64,000 bases of DNA from SZAS-79 sp964599095 (GCA_964599095.1 CAZREB010000002.1:1-64000); one strand, 5' to 3'; positions 41,317-49,904 are shown, counted from the first letter of the stretch. Notes: generated from the sequence alone by a model not told the origin. Program-made: numbers and translations.

Positions 41317-42416
41317 CGAGCCCCGGCCGGCTCGGCGGGCACTTCCGGCACCGGCTCGAGCGGGAGCGTAAACCGGAACGCAGTGCCGCCGCCCGGCAGC
41401 TGCTCGGCCCAGATCCGCCCGCCGTGCAGCAGGACGATCGCACGGCAGATCGACAAGCCCAGGCCCAGCCCGGCGATTTCGCCTTCGTTGCGCCCGCGAT
41501 GGAATTTCGCGAATACCCGCTCGAATTCCTCCGGCGCGAGGCCGGGACCGAAGTCCTCGACCGACACCAGGACCCGGCCGTCGTCCACTTGCGCACGCAA
41601 CCGGACCAGCGTGCCGGCCGGCGTGTGCCGCGCCGCATTCTCCAGCAGGTTGGACAGCACCTGGTCGATCAGCGTCGCGTCGACGCGCACCAACGGCAGG
41701 TCCGGCGGGAAATCGGTGATCACGCGATGCCTGGCCAGGCGCTCGCGCAACCGTGCAAGGGCCGCACCGGCCAGGTCGGGCACCGAATTCCAGTCGCGGT
41801 CGGGTCGGATCGCGCCGGATTCGAGGCGGGTCATCTGCAGCACCTTGGCCACCTGGTCGGCGATCGTGCGCGACTGTTCGAGGAGCGTCTGCGCAAGGGC
41901 CCTGCGTTCCTCGGGGCCGACGTTGTCCCCCGCCTCCGCAAGGCTGGAGGAAATGCCGGTCATCACCGACAGCGGCGTGCGCAGGTCGTGCGAGATGGAG
42001 GCGAGCAGCGCACTGCGGATGCGCTCGGTCCCGGCTTCGGTTTCGAGCACCGCCTGGCGCTGCGCCTGGGCGCGGATATCCCGCGCGAGTGTCGAGATCA
42101 CCAGCGCCACCACCACGAGGATCGCGAACGTGAGCACGTACTGGAAATCGTCGACCGCGAAAGTCCACTTGGGCGGCACGAAGGTGAAGTCGAATGCGAG
42201 CACGCAAAGCAGCGCCGAGGCGATCGCGGCCCCGCGACTGAAGCGCATCGCGATGACGACCACCGCAAGCAAGTACACCATCGCGATGTTGACCGGATTG
42301 AACCGCCCCTCCATGGCAAGACCGGCCAAGGTGCAGACCACCGTGCCGGCCGCGGCCCACGCGTATCCCCTCCAGCCCTCGTCGCGCGGCATCGGGGAAA
42401 GCGGTTTCGTTTCCAT
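41313..42416 (-). CDS. Short KdpD-like sensor kinase lacking the N-terminal KdpD and Usp domains
   Basis: A 367-residue kinase corresponding to the C-terminal half of KdpD. Four closely spaced TM helices (residues about 18-36, 43-60, 64-80, 90-107) match DUF4118. HisKA follows with the phospho-histidine in LASISHDLRTPLSVMTGI, then HATPase with LLENAARHTP, DFGPGLAPEEF and GLGLGLSICRAI. Full KdpD has about 400 further N-terminal residues. No fragment of them lies upstream (kup is divergent), so this is a short form, not a recent break. It is coupled to kdpE. Confidence 0.9.
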   Translation of the reverse strand: METKPLSPMPRDEGWRGYAWAAAGTVVCTLAGLAMEGRFNPVNIAMVYLLAVVVIAMRFSRGAAIASALLCVLAFDFTFVPPKWTFAVDDFQYVLTFAILVVVALVISTLARDIRAQAQRQAVLETEAGTERIRSALLASISHDLRTPLSVMTGISSSLAEAGDNVGPEERRALAQTLLEQSRTIADQVAKVLQMTRLESGAIRPDRDWNSVPDLAGAALARLRERLARHRVITDFPPDLPLVRVDATLIDQVLSNLLENAARHTPAGTLVRLRAQVDDGRVLVSVEDFGPGLAPEEFERVFAKFHRGRNEGEIAGLGLGLSICRAIVLLHGGRIWAEQLPGGGTAFRFTLPLEPVPEVPAEPAGAR

Positions 42417-42507
42417 GCGCCTACTGTAGCCCGGAATCCGCGTAAAAACTCCGTAAAAATTGCGCCCGCATCGCCCGTGCCGGCCGTTTCGGCATTACCT
42501 TGCGTCG

Positions 42508-44436
42508 ATGAACCCTCCTGCCCAATCGAGCGCGATGCCGCTCGCAGGCGCCGCGGCGCCCGCACCCACCCACTCCACCGCCGCCCTTTCGCTGCTGGCG
42601 CTCGGCGTCGTCTACGGCGACATCGGCACCAGCCCCCTGTATGCGGTAAAGGAAACCTTTTCGGCCGCGCACGGCATCCCGCTCACCGAGGCGAACATCC
42701 TCGGCGGCCTGTCGGCGATCTTCTGGACGCTGATGATCGTCGTCTCGCTGAAATACGTCGCGCTCGTGCTGCGCGCGGACAACCGCGGCGAAGGCGGCAT
42801 CATGGCGCTGCTCGCGCTCGCCACCAGCTCGGTGCGCGACAAACCGCGCCTCGCCGCCGGGCTCGCTGCCATCGGGCTCTTCGGCGCGTCGCTCTTCTAC
42901 GGCGACGCGGTGCTGACGCCGGCAATCTCGGTGCTCTCGGCGGTCGAAGGCCTCGAGGTCGGCACCGCGGCCTTCAAGCCTTACGTGGTGCCGATCTCCG
43001 CCGGCATCCTGATCGGACTGTTCCTGATCCAGCGCCACGGCACCGGCGTCGTCGGCGCGGTGTTCGGCCCGGTGTGCGCCACGTGGTTCGCGGCAATCGC
43101 CGCGGCGGGCGCCTGGAACATCCTCAAGGTGCCGGCAGTCCTCGGCGCGCTGAACCCGGCCCACGCGCTCGGGTTCATCACCAGCCACGGGTACGCCTCG
43201 CTGCTGGTGCTCGGCTCGGTGCTGCTGGTGATCACCGGCGCGGAGGCGCTCTATGCCGACATGGGCCACTTCGGCAAGCGCGCGGTGCGGATCGCGTGGT
43301 TCAGCCTGGTCGCCCCGGCGCTGGTGCTCAACTACTTCGGCCAGGGCGCGCTGCTGATCGCCGACCCGAAAGCGATCGAGAACCCGTTCTTCCTCGCCTT
43401 CCCCCAGTGGGCCCTCTACCCGATGGTGGCGCTCGCCACTGCGGCGACGATCATCGCTTCGCAGGCGACGATATCAGGGGCGTATTCGATGACGCAGCAG
43501 GCGATCCAGCTCGGCTGCCTGCCGCGCATGACGGTGCTGCACACCTCGGAGCGCGCGATCGGCCAGATCTACGTCCCGGCGGTCAACTGGATCCTGCTCG
43601 GCGCGGTGACTTTGGCCGTGATCGGCTTCGGCTCCTCTTCGAAGCTCGCGTCGGCCTACGGTGTCGCGGTGATGGGCACCATGCTGACGACCACGCTGCT
43701 GACTTTCTTCGTGATCCGCGACGGGTGGAAGTATCCGCTGTGGATTTGCATTGCCGCGACCGGCCTGTTCCTCGTGGTCGACACCGCCTTTCTCGGCGCT
43801 GCGCTCCTCAAAGTGGCCGAAGGCGGCTGGTTCCCGCTGCTGACCGGCGGCACGATCTTGACAGTCATGGCCACCTGGCGGCGCGGGCGGCAGTTGCTCG
43901 CCGCGCGGCTGCGCGAATCGGCCACGCATCTCGAGCCGTTCCTCAAGTCGCTGTTCCTGAGCCCGCCCGACCGGGTGCCGGGCACCGCGGTCTTCCTCGC
44001 ACCGGCGGCCGATGCAGTGCCGAGCGCGCTGCTGCACAGCCTGAAGCATTACAAGGTGCTGCACGAACGCGTCGTCTTCCTCACCGTAGCGTTCCAGGAC
44101 ACCCCGTGGATCGCGCCGGCCGAACGCGTGACCTGCGATGCGCTCGGCAACGACTGCTTCAGGGTGATCGTGCGTTACGGCTTCATGGACCGCCCGGACA
44201 TCGTCGAGGCGCTCGAAGCCTGCCGCGCGCACGGCCTCGAGGTCGAGATGATGGACACCTCGTTCTTCCTCTCGCGCGACACGATAGTGCCGGGGCCGGG
44301 CACCGGCGGCGAAGGCATGGCCCCGTGGCGCGACCGCCTGTTCGCGACGATGGCAAGGAACGCCGGCAGCTTCACCGACTACTTCAACATCCCCGGCAAC
44401 CGCGTCGTGGAGCTCGGCAGCCGCGTGGAAATCTAA
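42508..44436 (+). CDS. kup: Kup potassium transporter
   Basis: A 642-residue membrane protein of the KUP/HAK/KT family, about the normal length. The family opening LALGVVYGDIGTSPLYAVKE is present, followed by NRGEGGIMALLAL, LFYGDAVLTPAISVLSAVEG, TGAEALYADMGHFG and about 12 TM segments. A cytoplasmic C-terminal domain of about 170 residues follows. It is probably a K+/H+ symporter. The start is ATG 42508. It is divergent from the short-kdpD/kdpE operon 91 bases away, and a 23-bp hairpin follows its stop. Confidence 0.95.
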   Translation: MNPPAQSSAMPLAGAAAPAPTHSTAALSLLALGVVYGDIGTSPLYAVKETFSAAHGIPLTEANILGGLSAIFWTLMIVVSLKYVALVLRADNRGEGGIMALLALATSSVRDKPRLAAGLAAIGLFGASLFYGDAVLTPAISVLSAVEGLEVGTAAFKPYVVPISAGILIGLFLIQRHGTGVVGAVFGPVCATWFAAIAAAGAWNILKVPAVLGALNPAHALGFITSHGYASLLVLGSVLLVITGAEALYADMGHFGKRAVRIAWFSLVAPALVLNYFGQGALLIADPKAIENPFFLAFPQWALYPMVALATAATIIASQATISGAYSMTQQAIQLGCLPRMTVLHTSERAIGQIYVPAVNWILLGAVTLAVIGFGSSSKLASAYGVAVMGTMLTTTLLTFFVIRDGWKYPLWICIAATGLFLVVDTAFLGAALLKVAEGGWFPLLTGGTILTVMATWRRGRQLLAARLRESATHLEPFLKSLFLSPPDRVPGTAVFLAPAADAVPSALLHSLKHYKVLHERVVFLTVAFQDTPWIAPAERVTCDALGNDCFRVIVRYGFMDRPDIVEALEACRAHGLEVEMMDTSFFLSRDTIVPGPGTGGEGMAPWRDRLFATMARNAGSFTDYFNIPGNRVVELGSRVEI

Positions 44437-44439
44437 AAA

Positions 44440-44488
44440 AAGGGGCCAGGCTCAAACCTGACGGCGTCAGGTTTGAGCCTGGCCCCTT
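44440..44488. repeat. Perfect hairpin of the GGGGCCAGGCTCAA family (copy 1)
   Basis: Arms 44440-44462 and 44466-44488 are exact 23-nt reverse complements around a GGC loop. The left arm opens AAGGGGCCAGGCTCAA. It starts five bases after the kup stop, preceded by an A tract and followed by a T-containing run, so it could end kup transcription. The same arm core recurs at 60178-60238. Confidence 0.85.
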
Positions 44489-44571
44489 CTTAAGTCTCCG
44501 TAAGCCTGCGCCGGCGCAATCGGCGTACCCTGAGGCACGGAGGGCTTTCCTCTCCAATGCGAAGGAACGTC

Positions 44572-44937
44572 ATGGCTTTCAAGATGCACAAGGACACCAA
44601 CCCCTTCCTGGTCGGCGCGCTCGCAGGCGCGATCCTCGTCCCGTGGGTGGGATTCGACGAACTCGGCTGGAAAACCAGCGCAACCACCGAGGCGCTGGTC
44701 AAGCGGGGCTCCGAGACCGCGGTGATCGCGGCCCTGGCGCACGTCTGCACCAGCCAGTTCAACGCCACCAAGGATCACGACGCCCAGCTGGCCGCGCTCA
44801 CCAAGATCGACAAGTGGTCGCGCGGCGACGTGATCGCCAAGGGCGGCTTCGCGACGATGGTGGGCGACAAGGAGCCCGTGTCGGGCGTTCCTTCGGCCTG
44901 CGCGGACTTGCTGATTCCCGAGGCGCCTGCGAAGTAG
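44572..44937 (+). CDS. Uncharacterised membrane-anchored protein
   Basis: A 121-residue protein with one hydrophobic segment near the N-terminus (NPFLVGALAGAILVPWVGF). The soluble remainder contains SETAVIAALAHVCTSQFNAT and a second cysteine near the C-terminus (PSACADLLIP). AAGGAA precedes ATG 44572. I recognise no family. It lies tail to tail with the tannase-family gene, with a 12-base gap. Confidence 0.72.
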   Translation: MAFKMHKDTNPFLVGALAGAILVPWVGFDELGWKTSATTEALVKRGSETAVIAALAHVCTSQFNATKDHDAQLAALTKIDKWSRGDVIAKGGFATMVGDKEPVSGVPSACADLLIPEAPAK

Positions 44938-44948
44938 GAGACGCAGGC

Positions 44949-46619
44949 TCAGCCCCGCGACGCCCGGCAGGTGTAACTCTCCGCCTTGCGCGGATCCCCG
45001 CCTGTGTAGTGCGGATAGTTCGGGTAGCGGCACATCGGCCGCGTGGCGAGGATCGCGTGCGGCGGCGTGCGCGCATCCAGCACCTGGGTGAGCGAATCGC
45101 CGGGCGCCTCGCCGCCCGAGACCCACCGGTCGAGCACCCCCAGGAGGTCCATAGAAGTCGGCACCTCGCTGCCGTCTTTCGTGCTGATCGCGTTGCCCGA
45201 ATGCGTGCTGGCGGGCGACACGTACAGGCGCAGGTGGTCGTCCGATTTCGCCTGCCCGAACCTCGCGACCACCGAGCGGTAATAGTCGATGCCGGCCTGC
45301 GCGCTCTGCGCGAGGTCGCTCGCGTTCTCGCGGATGATCAGCTTGCCGCCCCGCGCGAAGAAGGCCGACAGGTCCGGGTCGGTCGAGTCCATCAGCCGGG
45401 AGGCTTCCTGGAGTTGCGCCCTGTAGTTGGAAGGGTCGTACTTCGACAGATCCAGCTTCGGGTCGCGCGCGATGAAGTAGCGGATGAAGTTGCCGCCGTA
45501 GAGCCACTGGCGCGATGCGTCGCGGTTCACCGGGATCGTCGGCGCCGCCTTGCCGGCGACCCACACGTCCCAGCCGCCGTTGGGCACGCCTTCGCCGCCC
45601 GGCAGCCGCGCAGGATATTCGGCGACCCCGTTGACCATAGGCTCGACCAGGCGGTGCGGCGAATACATGCGCCGGACCACTTCGACCTGCTTGTCGTTGA
45701 GGCATCCGGCGCCGCCGGCCGGGCACCGGAGCTTGGCCGGGTCGAACTTCGCGAGGCACGCCATGTAGTTGTTGACGACGCCGTCCTCGAGCCCGTCGAG
45801 CGAATCGCAGGCGCGCGTGACGCCCTCGGTCAGCGCCTTGATCTGCGCGGGCCCCACCCAGGCCGCCTTGTCGACCTGCATCAGCTGCGCGCCCAGGAAA
45901 GAATGGTTCAGGCCGACGTAGTTGATCACCGGGACCACGCTGACGATGCCGTCGTAGTCGGCCGGAAAGCGCTGCGCCATCGTGAGGCCCTCGCGCCCGC
46001 CTTCGGAGCCGCCGAAGAAGTACGAGGCTTGTGGCTTGCTGCCGTAGAAGTCTCCTGCCAGTGCGTGCGCGACGTCCTTCACCTTCTTGTAGGACGCGTA
46101 ACCGAAGTTGATCCGCGCCTCGTCGTTCAGCGCCCAGGCCGCGACTTCCAGCGGCGGGTAGGCATTGGACTGGTGGCCGGAGTCGGTGCCGAACGTGGCA
46201 TAGCCTTGCGCGAGCGGCGCCGGCATGCCGTGCGGGGCGTCGCGCAGCGGGGCCAGGCCGGTGATCAGCACGCCGTTGAAGCCGCCCCCGCCGTATTGGA
46301 GCGTCTTGCCGTTCCAGTGCGGCGGGAGGTTGAGTTGGAATTTGATCGGCGGGGCTTTTGGGTCTACGGAGGTGATTTCGCCGAGGAGGCGGCAGTGGTC
46401 CGGGAGGGCGGGTGTTGCGGTGGTGGCGGGGACGAGCGTCGCCGAGTCGATTTTCGCGCCGCTGGTTGGGAGGGCGATGCGGGAGGCTTCGATCTTGCGG
46501 CCGGATTGGGAGGTGCAGCGGGTGGCTAGGTCTTGGGGCGAGAGGTTCGGGGGCGGTGAGGTTGCGCAACCAGCCAGCAGTCCCATCGCCAATGCCGAAA
46601 TTGAATAGACGTGTCGCAT
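44949..46619 (-). CDS. Tannase/feruloyl esterase family lipoprotein
   Basis: A 556-residue alpha/beta hydrolase with a lipoprotein signal (LAMGLLAGC, lipidation at C18). The nucleophile is S205 in FFGGSEGGREG. A lid-domain calcium-binding loop is visible as CDSLDGLEDGVV, and the family's GYATFGTDSGHQ and CRYPNYPHYTGGDP blocks are present. In tannases and feruloyl esterases the Ser is usually preceded by Cys and the catalytic His followed by Cys (CS-D-HC). Here these read GS and HS, so that disulfide is missing at both ends. It is expected to cleave aromatic esters outside the cytoplasm. Confidence 0.9.
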   Translation of the reverse strand: MRHVYSISALAMGLLAGCATSPPPNLSPQDLATRCTSQSGRKIEASRIALPTSGAKIDSATLVPATTATPALPDHCRLLGEITSVDPKAPPIKFQLNLPPHWNGKTLQYGGGGFNGVLITGLAPLRDAPHGMPAPLAQGYATFGTDSGHQSNAYPPLEVAAWALNDEARINFGYASYKKVKDVAHALAGDFYGSKPQASYFFGGSEGGREGLTMAQRFPADYDGIVSVVPVINYVGLNHSFLGAQLMQVDKAAWVGPAQIKALTEGVTRACDSLDGLEDGVVNNYMACLAKFDPAKLRCPAGGAGCLNDKQVEVVRRMYSPHRLVEPMVNGVAEYPARLPGGEGVPNGGWDVWVAGKAAPTIPVNRDASRQWLYGGNFIRYFIARDPKLDLSKYDPSNYRAQLQEASRLMDSTDPDLSAFFARGGKLIIRENASDLAQSAQAGIDYYRSVVARFGQAKSDDHLRLYVSPASTHSGNAISTKDGSEVPTSMDLLGVLDRWVSGGEAPGDSLTQVLDARTPPHAILATRPMCRYPNYPHYTGGDPRKAESYTCRASRG

Positions 46620-46689
46620 GACTCTCCCCGTTGCGCGTGTGTGGGACTATGCTAGCTCAAACCATCTTCGCCGGAGACTTGGCGATTTC

Positions 46690-46788
46690 GTAAAGGTCTC
46701 CGCTTTGGACTTGGAATTGATCCGGCGGCGGCTCAAGGCGGCCGAGGCCGATTACAAGATGCAGCTTGAAAAAGGAACAGCGTCATGA
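46690..46788 (+). pseudogene. 3' remnant of a RelE/Gp49-like toxin gene
   Basis: In the frame ending at TGA 46786-46788 the peptide reads VKVSALDLELIRRRLKAAEA and then DYKMQLEKGTAS. 'DLIRxRLKAAEA' is the usual C-terminus of Gp49-like RelE-family toxins whose partners are HTH antitoxins like the one that follows. The TGA overlaps the antitoxin ATG, as in intact pairs. The upstream toxin core is absent; the frame instead runs into the divergent tannase promoter and start (ATG possible at 46618). Confidence 0.5.
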
Positions 46789-47129
46789 AGAAGGTCCCGG
46801 ATACCCGAATCAAGCGCGGCACGAAGAACATCTTTGCCGATCTCGGATTCCCCGACGCCGAGACTCATCTGCTCAAGGCGGAACTGGTGACTCGAATTCA
46901 GCGTGTCATCAGCGCCCGAGAGTTGACTCAGGTCGCCGCTGCCAAACTCATGGGATTGAGTCAGCCCAACGTTTCGCGGCTGCTCAATGGGCAATTCCGC
47001 GACGTGTCCGTCGAGCGCCTGATGCGGCTGTTGACACGGCTGGGCTGCGACGTGGATATCACGGTCCGCGACCACGGGAAGGCGGCGGCGCCCAAGGATA
47101 CGATTCGCCTGCAGGCGGCTTCGTTGTAA
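46785..47129 (+). CDS. XRE/HTH_37-type antitoxin, toxin partner lost
   Basis: A 114-residue HTH protein. The opening NIFADLGFPDAETHLLKAEL is typical of antitoxins paired with Gp49-like toxins. The XRE helix-turn-helix covers LTQVAAAKLMGLSQPNVSRLLNG and is followed by VERLMRLLTRLGCDVDITV. The toxin that should precede it survives only as a C-terminal remnant overlapping this start by ATGA. It may persist as a stand-alone repressor or as an anti-addiction remnant. Confidence 0.9.
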   Translation: MKKVPDTRIKRGTKNIFADLGFPDAETHLLKAELVTRIQRVISARELTQVAAAKLMGLSQPNVSRLLNGQFRDVSVERLMRLLTRLGCDVDITVRDHGKAAAPKDTIRLQAASL

Positions 47130-47228
47130 CGATTGCCGCCGCAGGGCGAAAGTCATTCGCGTCTTGAACGCAGAGATCTGCACACTCCCTGCGCAATCGT
47201 CGCGGCGTTGACCGCATCGCCGTGACGG

Positions 47229-48203
47229 TCACTCCAGGACCATCTTCGACTTCTGCCCGAAAACCCTTGTTCGCCCTATTTCGTTCCTGATGAACGTGGC
47301 GTACTGCGCGGCGTTCATGTAGTCGATCTCAGTTCCCTGGGCCATGAAGCGCCGGGCACTTTCAGGATCCTCGGCGATTGCCTTCAACGCCTTCTCCAGT
47401 TGGGCGATGACATCGCCGGGAAGCCCCTTCGGACCGAGCAACCCGGTCCCGCTCCCGATTGCGAACTGAGGGTGCCCAAGTTCCGCGGTCGTCGTGAATT
47501 CAGGCGCGGCGTTTGCGCGTTTGGGACTCAGCAAAGCGACACCGCGGAGTTTCCCACTCCGGATATGCGGCAGCGCCGAAGGCAATCCGTCGAAAATGAC
47601 GTCGATCTCCCCTGCCATCAGGTCGGCCAGGGCCGGGCCGCTTCCCCGGTAAGGAACGTGCTGCATCTGGATGTCCGTCAGGGAACTCAGCAAGGCACCG
47701 GCTACATGCCCCGAGGCGCCGATACCGGCAGACCCGTATCGCACGCGCCCGGGGTTGCCCCTGGCATAGGCAATCAGCGCATCCAAAGAGGTGAACTGCG
47801 ACTTCGGGTTGACGACCATGATGTTCGGCATCGTGACCAGGTGGCCGATCGGATCGAAGTCCCGTTCCACGTCGTAGGGCATCTTGGGCGACAGTGCGGC
47901 CAAGGTGATAAGCGGACCCGGAGTTCCGATCAGAAGCGTGTAGCCATCCGGTGCAGCCTTCGCTACCGCATCGGCACCGATACGACCGCCGGCGCCGCCC
48001 CGGTTCTCGACTACGAACGGCTGACCCAGGCGCTTGCCCAGTTCGTCAGCCATGAGGCGGCCGGTGATATCGGTCACCCCGCCGGGCGGGTAGGGAACAA
48101 CCACTCGCACCGGCTTGCCTGGATAGGCCGGAGACTGCGCATGCGAACCCAGGCTGAACAGGCCAATCAGAACCAGCAATCCGAACCGCAAGCCTATTCC
48201 CAT
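47229..48203 (-). CDS. TTT/Bug-type periplasmic substrate-binding protein
   Basis: A 324-residue secreted binding protein starting at ATG 48203. The signal peptide (LLVLIGLFSLGSHAQS) is followed by YPGKPVRVVVPYPPGGVTD. Other Bug landmarks are RIGADAVAKAAPDGYT, RYGSAGIGASGH, MQHVPYRGSGP and LLSPKRANAAPEFTTTAEL. Its start overlaps the stop of the TauD-family gene upstream (48194-48203), so it is co-transcribed with a dioxygenase that probably acts on the imported ligand. Confidence 0.92.
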   Translation of the reverse strand: MGIGLRFGLLVLIGLFSLGSHAQSPAYPGKPVRVVVPYPPGGVTDITGRLMADELGKRLGQPFVVENRGGAGGRIGADAVAKAAPDGYTLLIGTPGPLITLAALSPKMPYDVERDFDPIGHLVTMPNIMVVNPKSQFTSLDALIAYARGNPGRVRYGSAGIGASGHVAGALLSSLTDIQMQHVPYRGSGPALADLMAGEIDVIFDGLPSALPHIRSGKLRGVALLSPKRANAAPEFTTTAELGHPQFAIGSGTGLLGPKGLPGDVIAQLEKALKAIAEDPESARRFMAQGTEIDYMNAAQYATFIRNEIGRTRVFGQKSKMVLE

Positions 48204-49291
48204 GTCTGCGCCGCCCCTTTTTGACCGAGGATGATTTGTTCCTTCGTGGTATCGAGCTTTACACCCGACCTCCATTGCTGGATGTAAGGCGTCAATGGCC
48301 GGATATCCGGCGCGACCAGCCACAACCGAAGGAGCAACCGCCGCTTTTCGGGGCTCGGCCAATCCTCGTACTCGGTACGGCTGTGGATTACCGCCGAATT
48401 GTTCAACAGCTGGATGTCACCGGGCTCCAGCTCCATCGCATAGTGCTGCTCCGCTGCAATATCCTTCGCCAGCTGGAGTGCCCTTCTTTGCGCCTCGGTA
48501 AGGTCGGGCGTCTCCGGCAATTGATGGCCCTTGGCGATATGCGTCGGCCCGAACGAAGTGCACAGCAGGCCGTCGATGAAATTGAACACGGGAGCCTCGT
48601 AGTACCGCTTCTCGCCCGGATCCACTTCGCCGTACTTGGTCCAGCAGAAGGTACGGCTGAGTTCGTCCACGCTCTCCGGGCTACGCTTCAACATCTCGTT
48701 GTACAGCGCGACCGAGCTGCTGATCTTGGACAACCCCCCGCTCTTCGCCGTCCTTACGCACAGGAGGCCGACGATGCTGCTGGTGTCGCAATGGAACGGG
48801 ATCTCCTCCCGCGTCTGATAGCCCCTCGTGTTCGGGGTGCTGTACGACTTGCCCAGATCCGTGACGTGCCCGAGCATTTCGCCCTGCGGGTTGTTCGAGC
48901 AGGCCACGCCCAGGTGTCGTCCGATGCCCCAGTAGATCGTCGCGGCGTCCAGCAGATCCATTTCGCCGATCGGCAGGCCGCGCAGCAGGACCGCTCCGAG
49001 TCCGTCCTTGAGTTCGTGCCGGATCGCCTCGATCTTCCTGGCGAACGTACCGAATGCAAATGCGCTTGCCGGCAGGCTCAGCAGTCCGTTGGGGTCGGTG
49101 CCGATCGTCTTCCGGATGGACTTCACCATCGCCAGGGATTGCTCGAGGTCTTCCTTGTCGAAGCGGAAGATCCATCTTCGGTTGGCCTTAAGATCATCGG
49201 CCTTCCAGTCGGCCGGATCCACGACGGGGCGGCCCGGCACGGCCGGTGTGCGGATTGGGTGTGGCTTGGTGGCAGCGGCCTGATTCGTCAC
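48194..49291 (-). CDS. TauD-family Fe(II)/2-oxoglutarate-type dioxygenase
   Basis: A 365-residue protein. The iron motif is H-C-D in IPFHCDTSSIVG, and the distal histidine is in SAVIHSRTEYEDW. The arginine of LLRLWLVAPD probably binds the co-substrate. I chose GTG 49291 because AAAGGGCG lies at the right distance; ATG 49375 gives a longer N-terminus with no ribosome site. It is larger than canonical TauD, with an N-terminal extension of about 70 residues. It forms an operon with the TTT binding protein downstream. Substrate unknown. Confidence 0.88.
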   Translation of the reverse strand: MTNQAAATKPHPIRTPAVPGRPVVDPADWKADDLKANRRWIFRFDKEDLEQSLAMVKSIRKTIGTDPNGLLSLPASAFAFGTFARKIEAIRHELKDGLGAVLLRGLPIGEMDLLDAATIYWGIGRHLGVACSNNPQGEMLGHVTDLGKSYSTPNTRGYQTREEIPFHCDTSSIVGLLCVRTAKSGGLSKISSSVALYNEMLKRSPESVDELSRTFCWTKYGEVDPGEKRYYEAPVFNFIDGLLCTSFGPTHIAKGHQLPETPDLTEAQRRALQLAKDIAAEQHYAMELEPGDIQLLNNSAVIHSRTEYEDWPSPEKRRLLLRLWLVAPDIRPLTPYIQQWRSGVKLDTTKEQIILGQKGAAQTWE

Positions 49292-49712
49292 TTGTCGCCC
49301 TTTGAAGGAAGAGGGGGCCTGCTTGACAGACGTATTCTTGATTATCGGACGCCACGATTGGAGCGGGGTTCGCATATCGAACTTCGCGCGTGTCGCGTTG
49401 GCGGCAATTCTTGCTGACGGCCAGCCCAGGGTCGGAGGCCCGTAACCAGACCAAGTCACCGACGAAGTGGAGGACGAGGTGTTGCTTCATTGCCTCGCGG
49501 CACCGTCCTCGTTGTCGATACGATCTTCGTCAGTAGCCGAAAAGGCATGGGCAAGTCCCGCCATCGACGCGTACACGATTGCTTTAGACACAATCCCTAG
49601 GGACGACTCTACACGTCGAACCCGCCGGTGACCGCGGTGAACGCCTGGGACAACGACAAGGTGCCGCACTTCGAATCGCCCGGGGCCGCCATCAAAATGG
49701 CAATCTCGGATA
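49292..49712. other. Intergenic region upstream of the TauD/TTT operon
   Basis: This 420-base stretch has no intact gene. It includes the probable promoter of the minus-strand TauD operon and, on the plus strand, a short frame reading TAVNAWDNDKVPHFESPGA (about 49630-49686) that looks protein-like but matches nothing I recognise. The IS481-like remnant begins at its right edge. Confidence 0.5.
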
Positions 49713-49904
49713 GCGGGCCGAACGAAGTGGTACGAGACGATCGAGGAGATGAAAAAGGACCTCGATGGCTACCTTGTGCAGTACAACACCAAGCGCCCGC
49801 ACCAGGGTCGTATGATGAGCGGCAAGCCGCCGGCGGAGATGTTCTTGAAGGGCTTGCCGAAGGTGAAAAAACAGGCTGAGGAGCTGCTGGCCGAAGCCGC
49901 TTAA
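49713..49904 (+). pseudogene. IS481-like transposase, C-terminal remnant
   Basis: The frame ending at TAA 49902-49904 encodes about 63 residues: TKWYETIEEMKKDLDGYL, QYNTKRPHQGRMMSGKPPAE and a helical tail QAEELLAEAA. 'YNxxRPHQGRxMxGxxP' is the conserved end of IS481-family DDE transposases, just past the catalytic glutamate region. Everything upstream (about 250 residues) is missing. The sequence after the stop (near 49928-49953, TGTCAGGTAATTACTG, then TGTACA) is a plausible right terminal end of the IS. Confidence 0.8.

Noticed and set aside
40603..42360. A 585-codon frame that looks like a fusion upstream of KdpE
   Set aside because: The first part is a shadow of the kinase in another frame. 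The KdpE homology starts at ATG 41316, with a normal four-base overlap to the kinase.
41424..46529. A 1701-codon open frame on the plus strand
   Set aside because: It runs antisense or out of frame across kdpD, kup and the tannase gene, without any recognisable domain; this is a product of high GC codon bias.
49630..49690. Protein-like peptide TAVNAWDNDKVPHFESPGA on the plus strand
   Set aside because: It may be a fragment of some gene captured near the IS remnant, but I cannot place it in a family and it has no supported start or stop.
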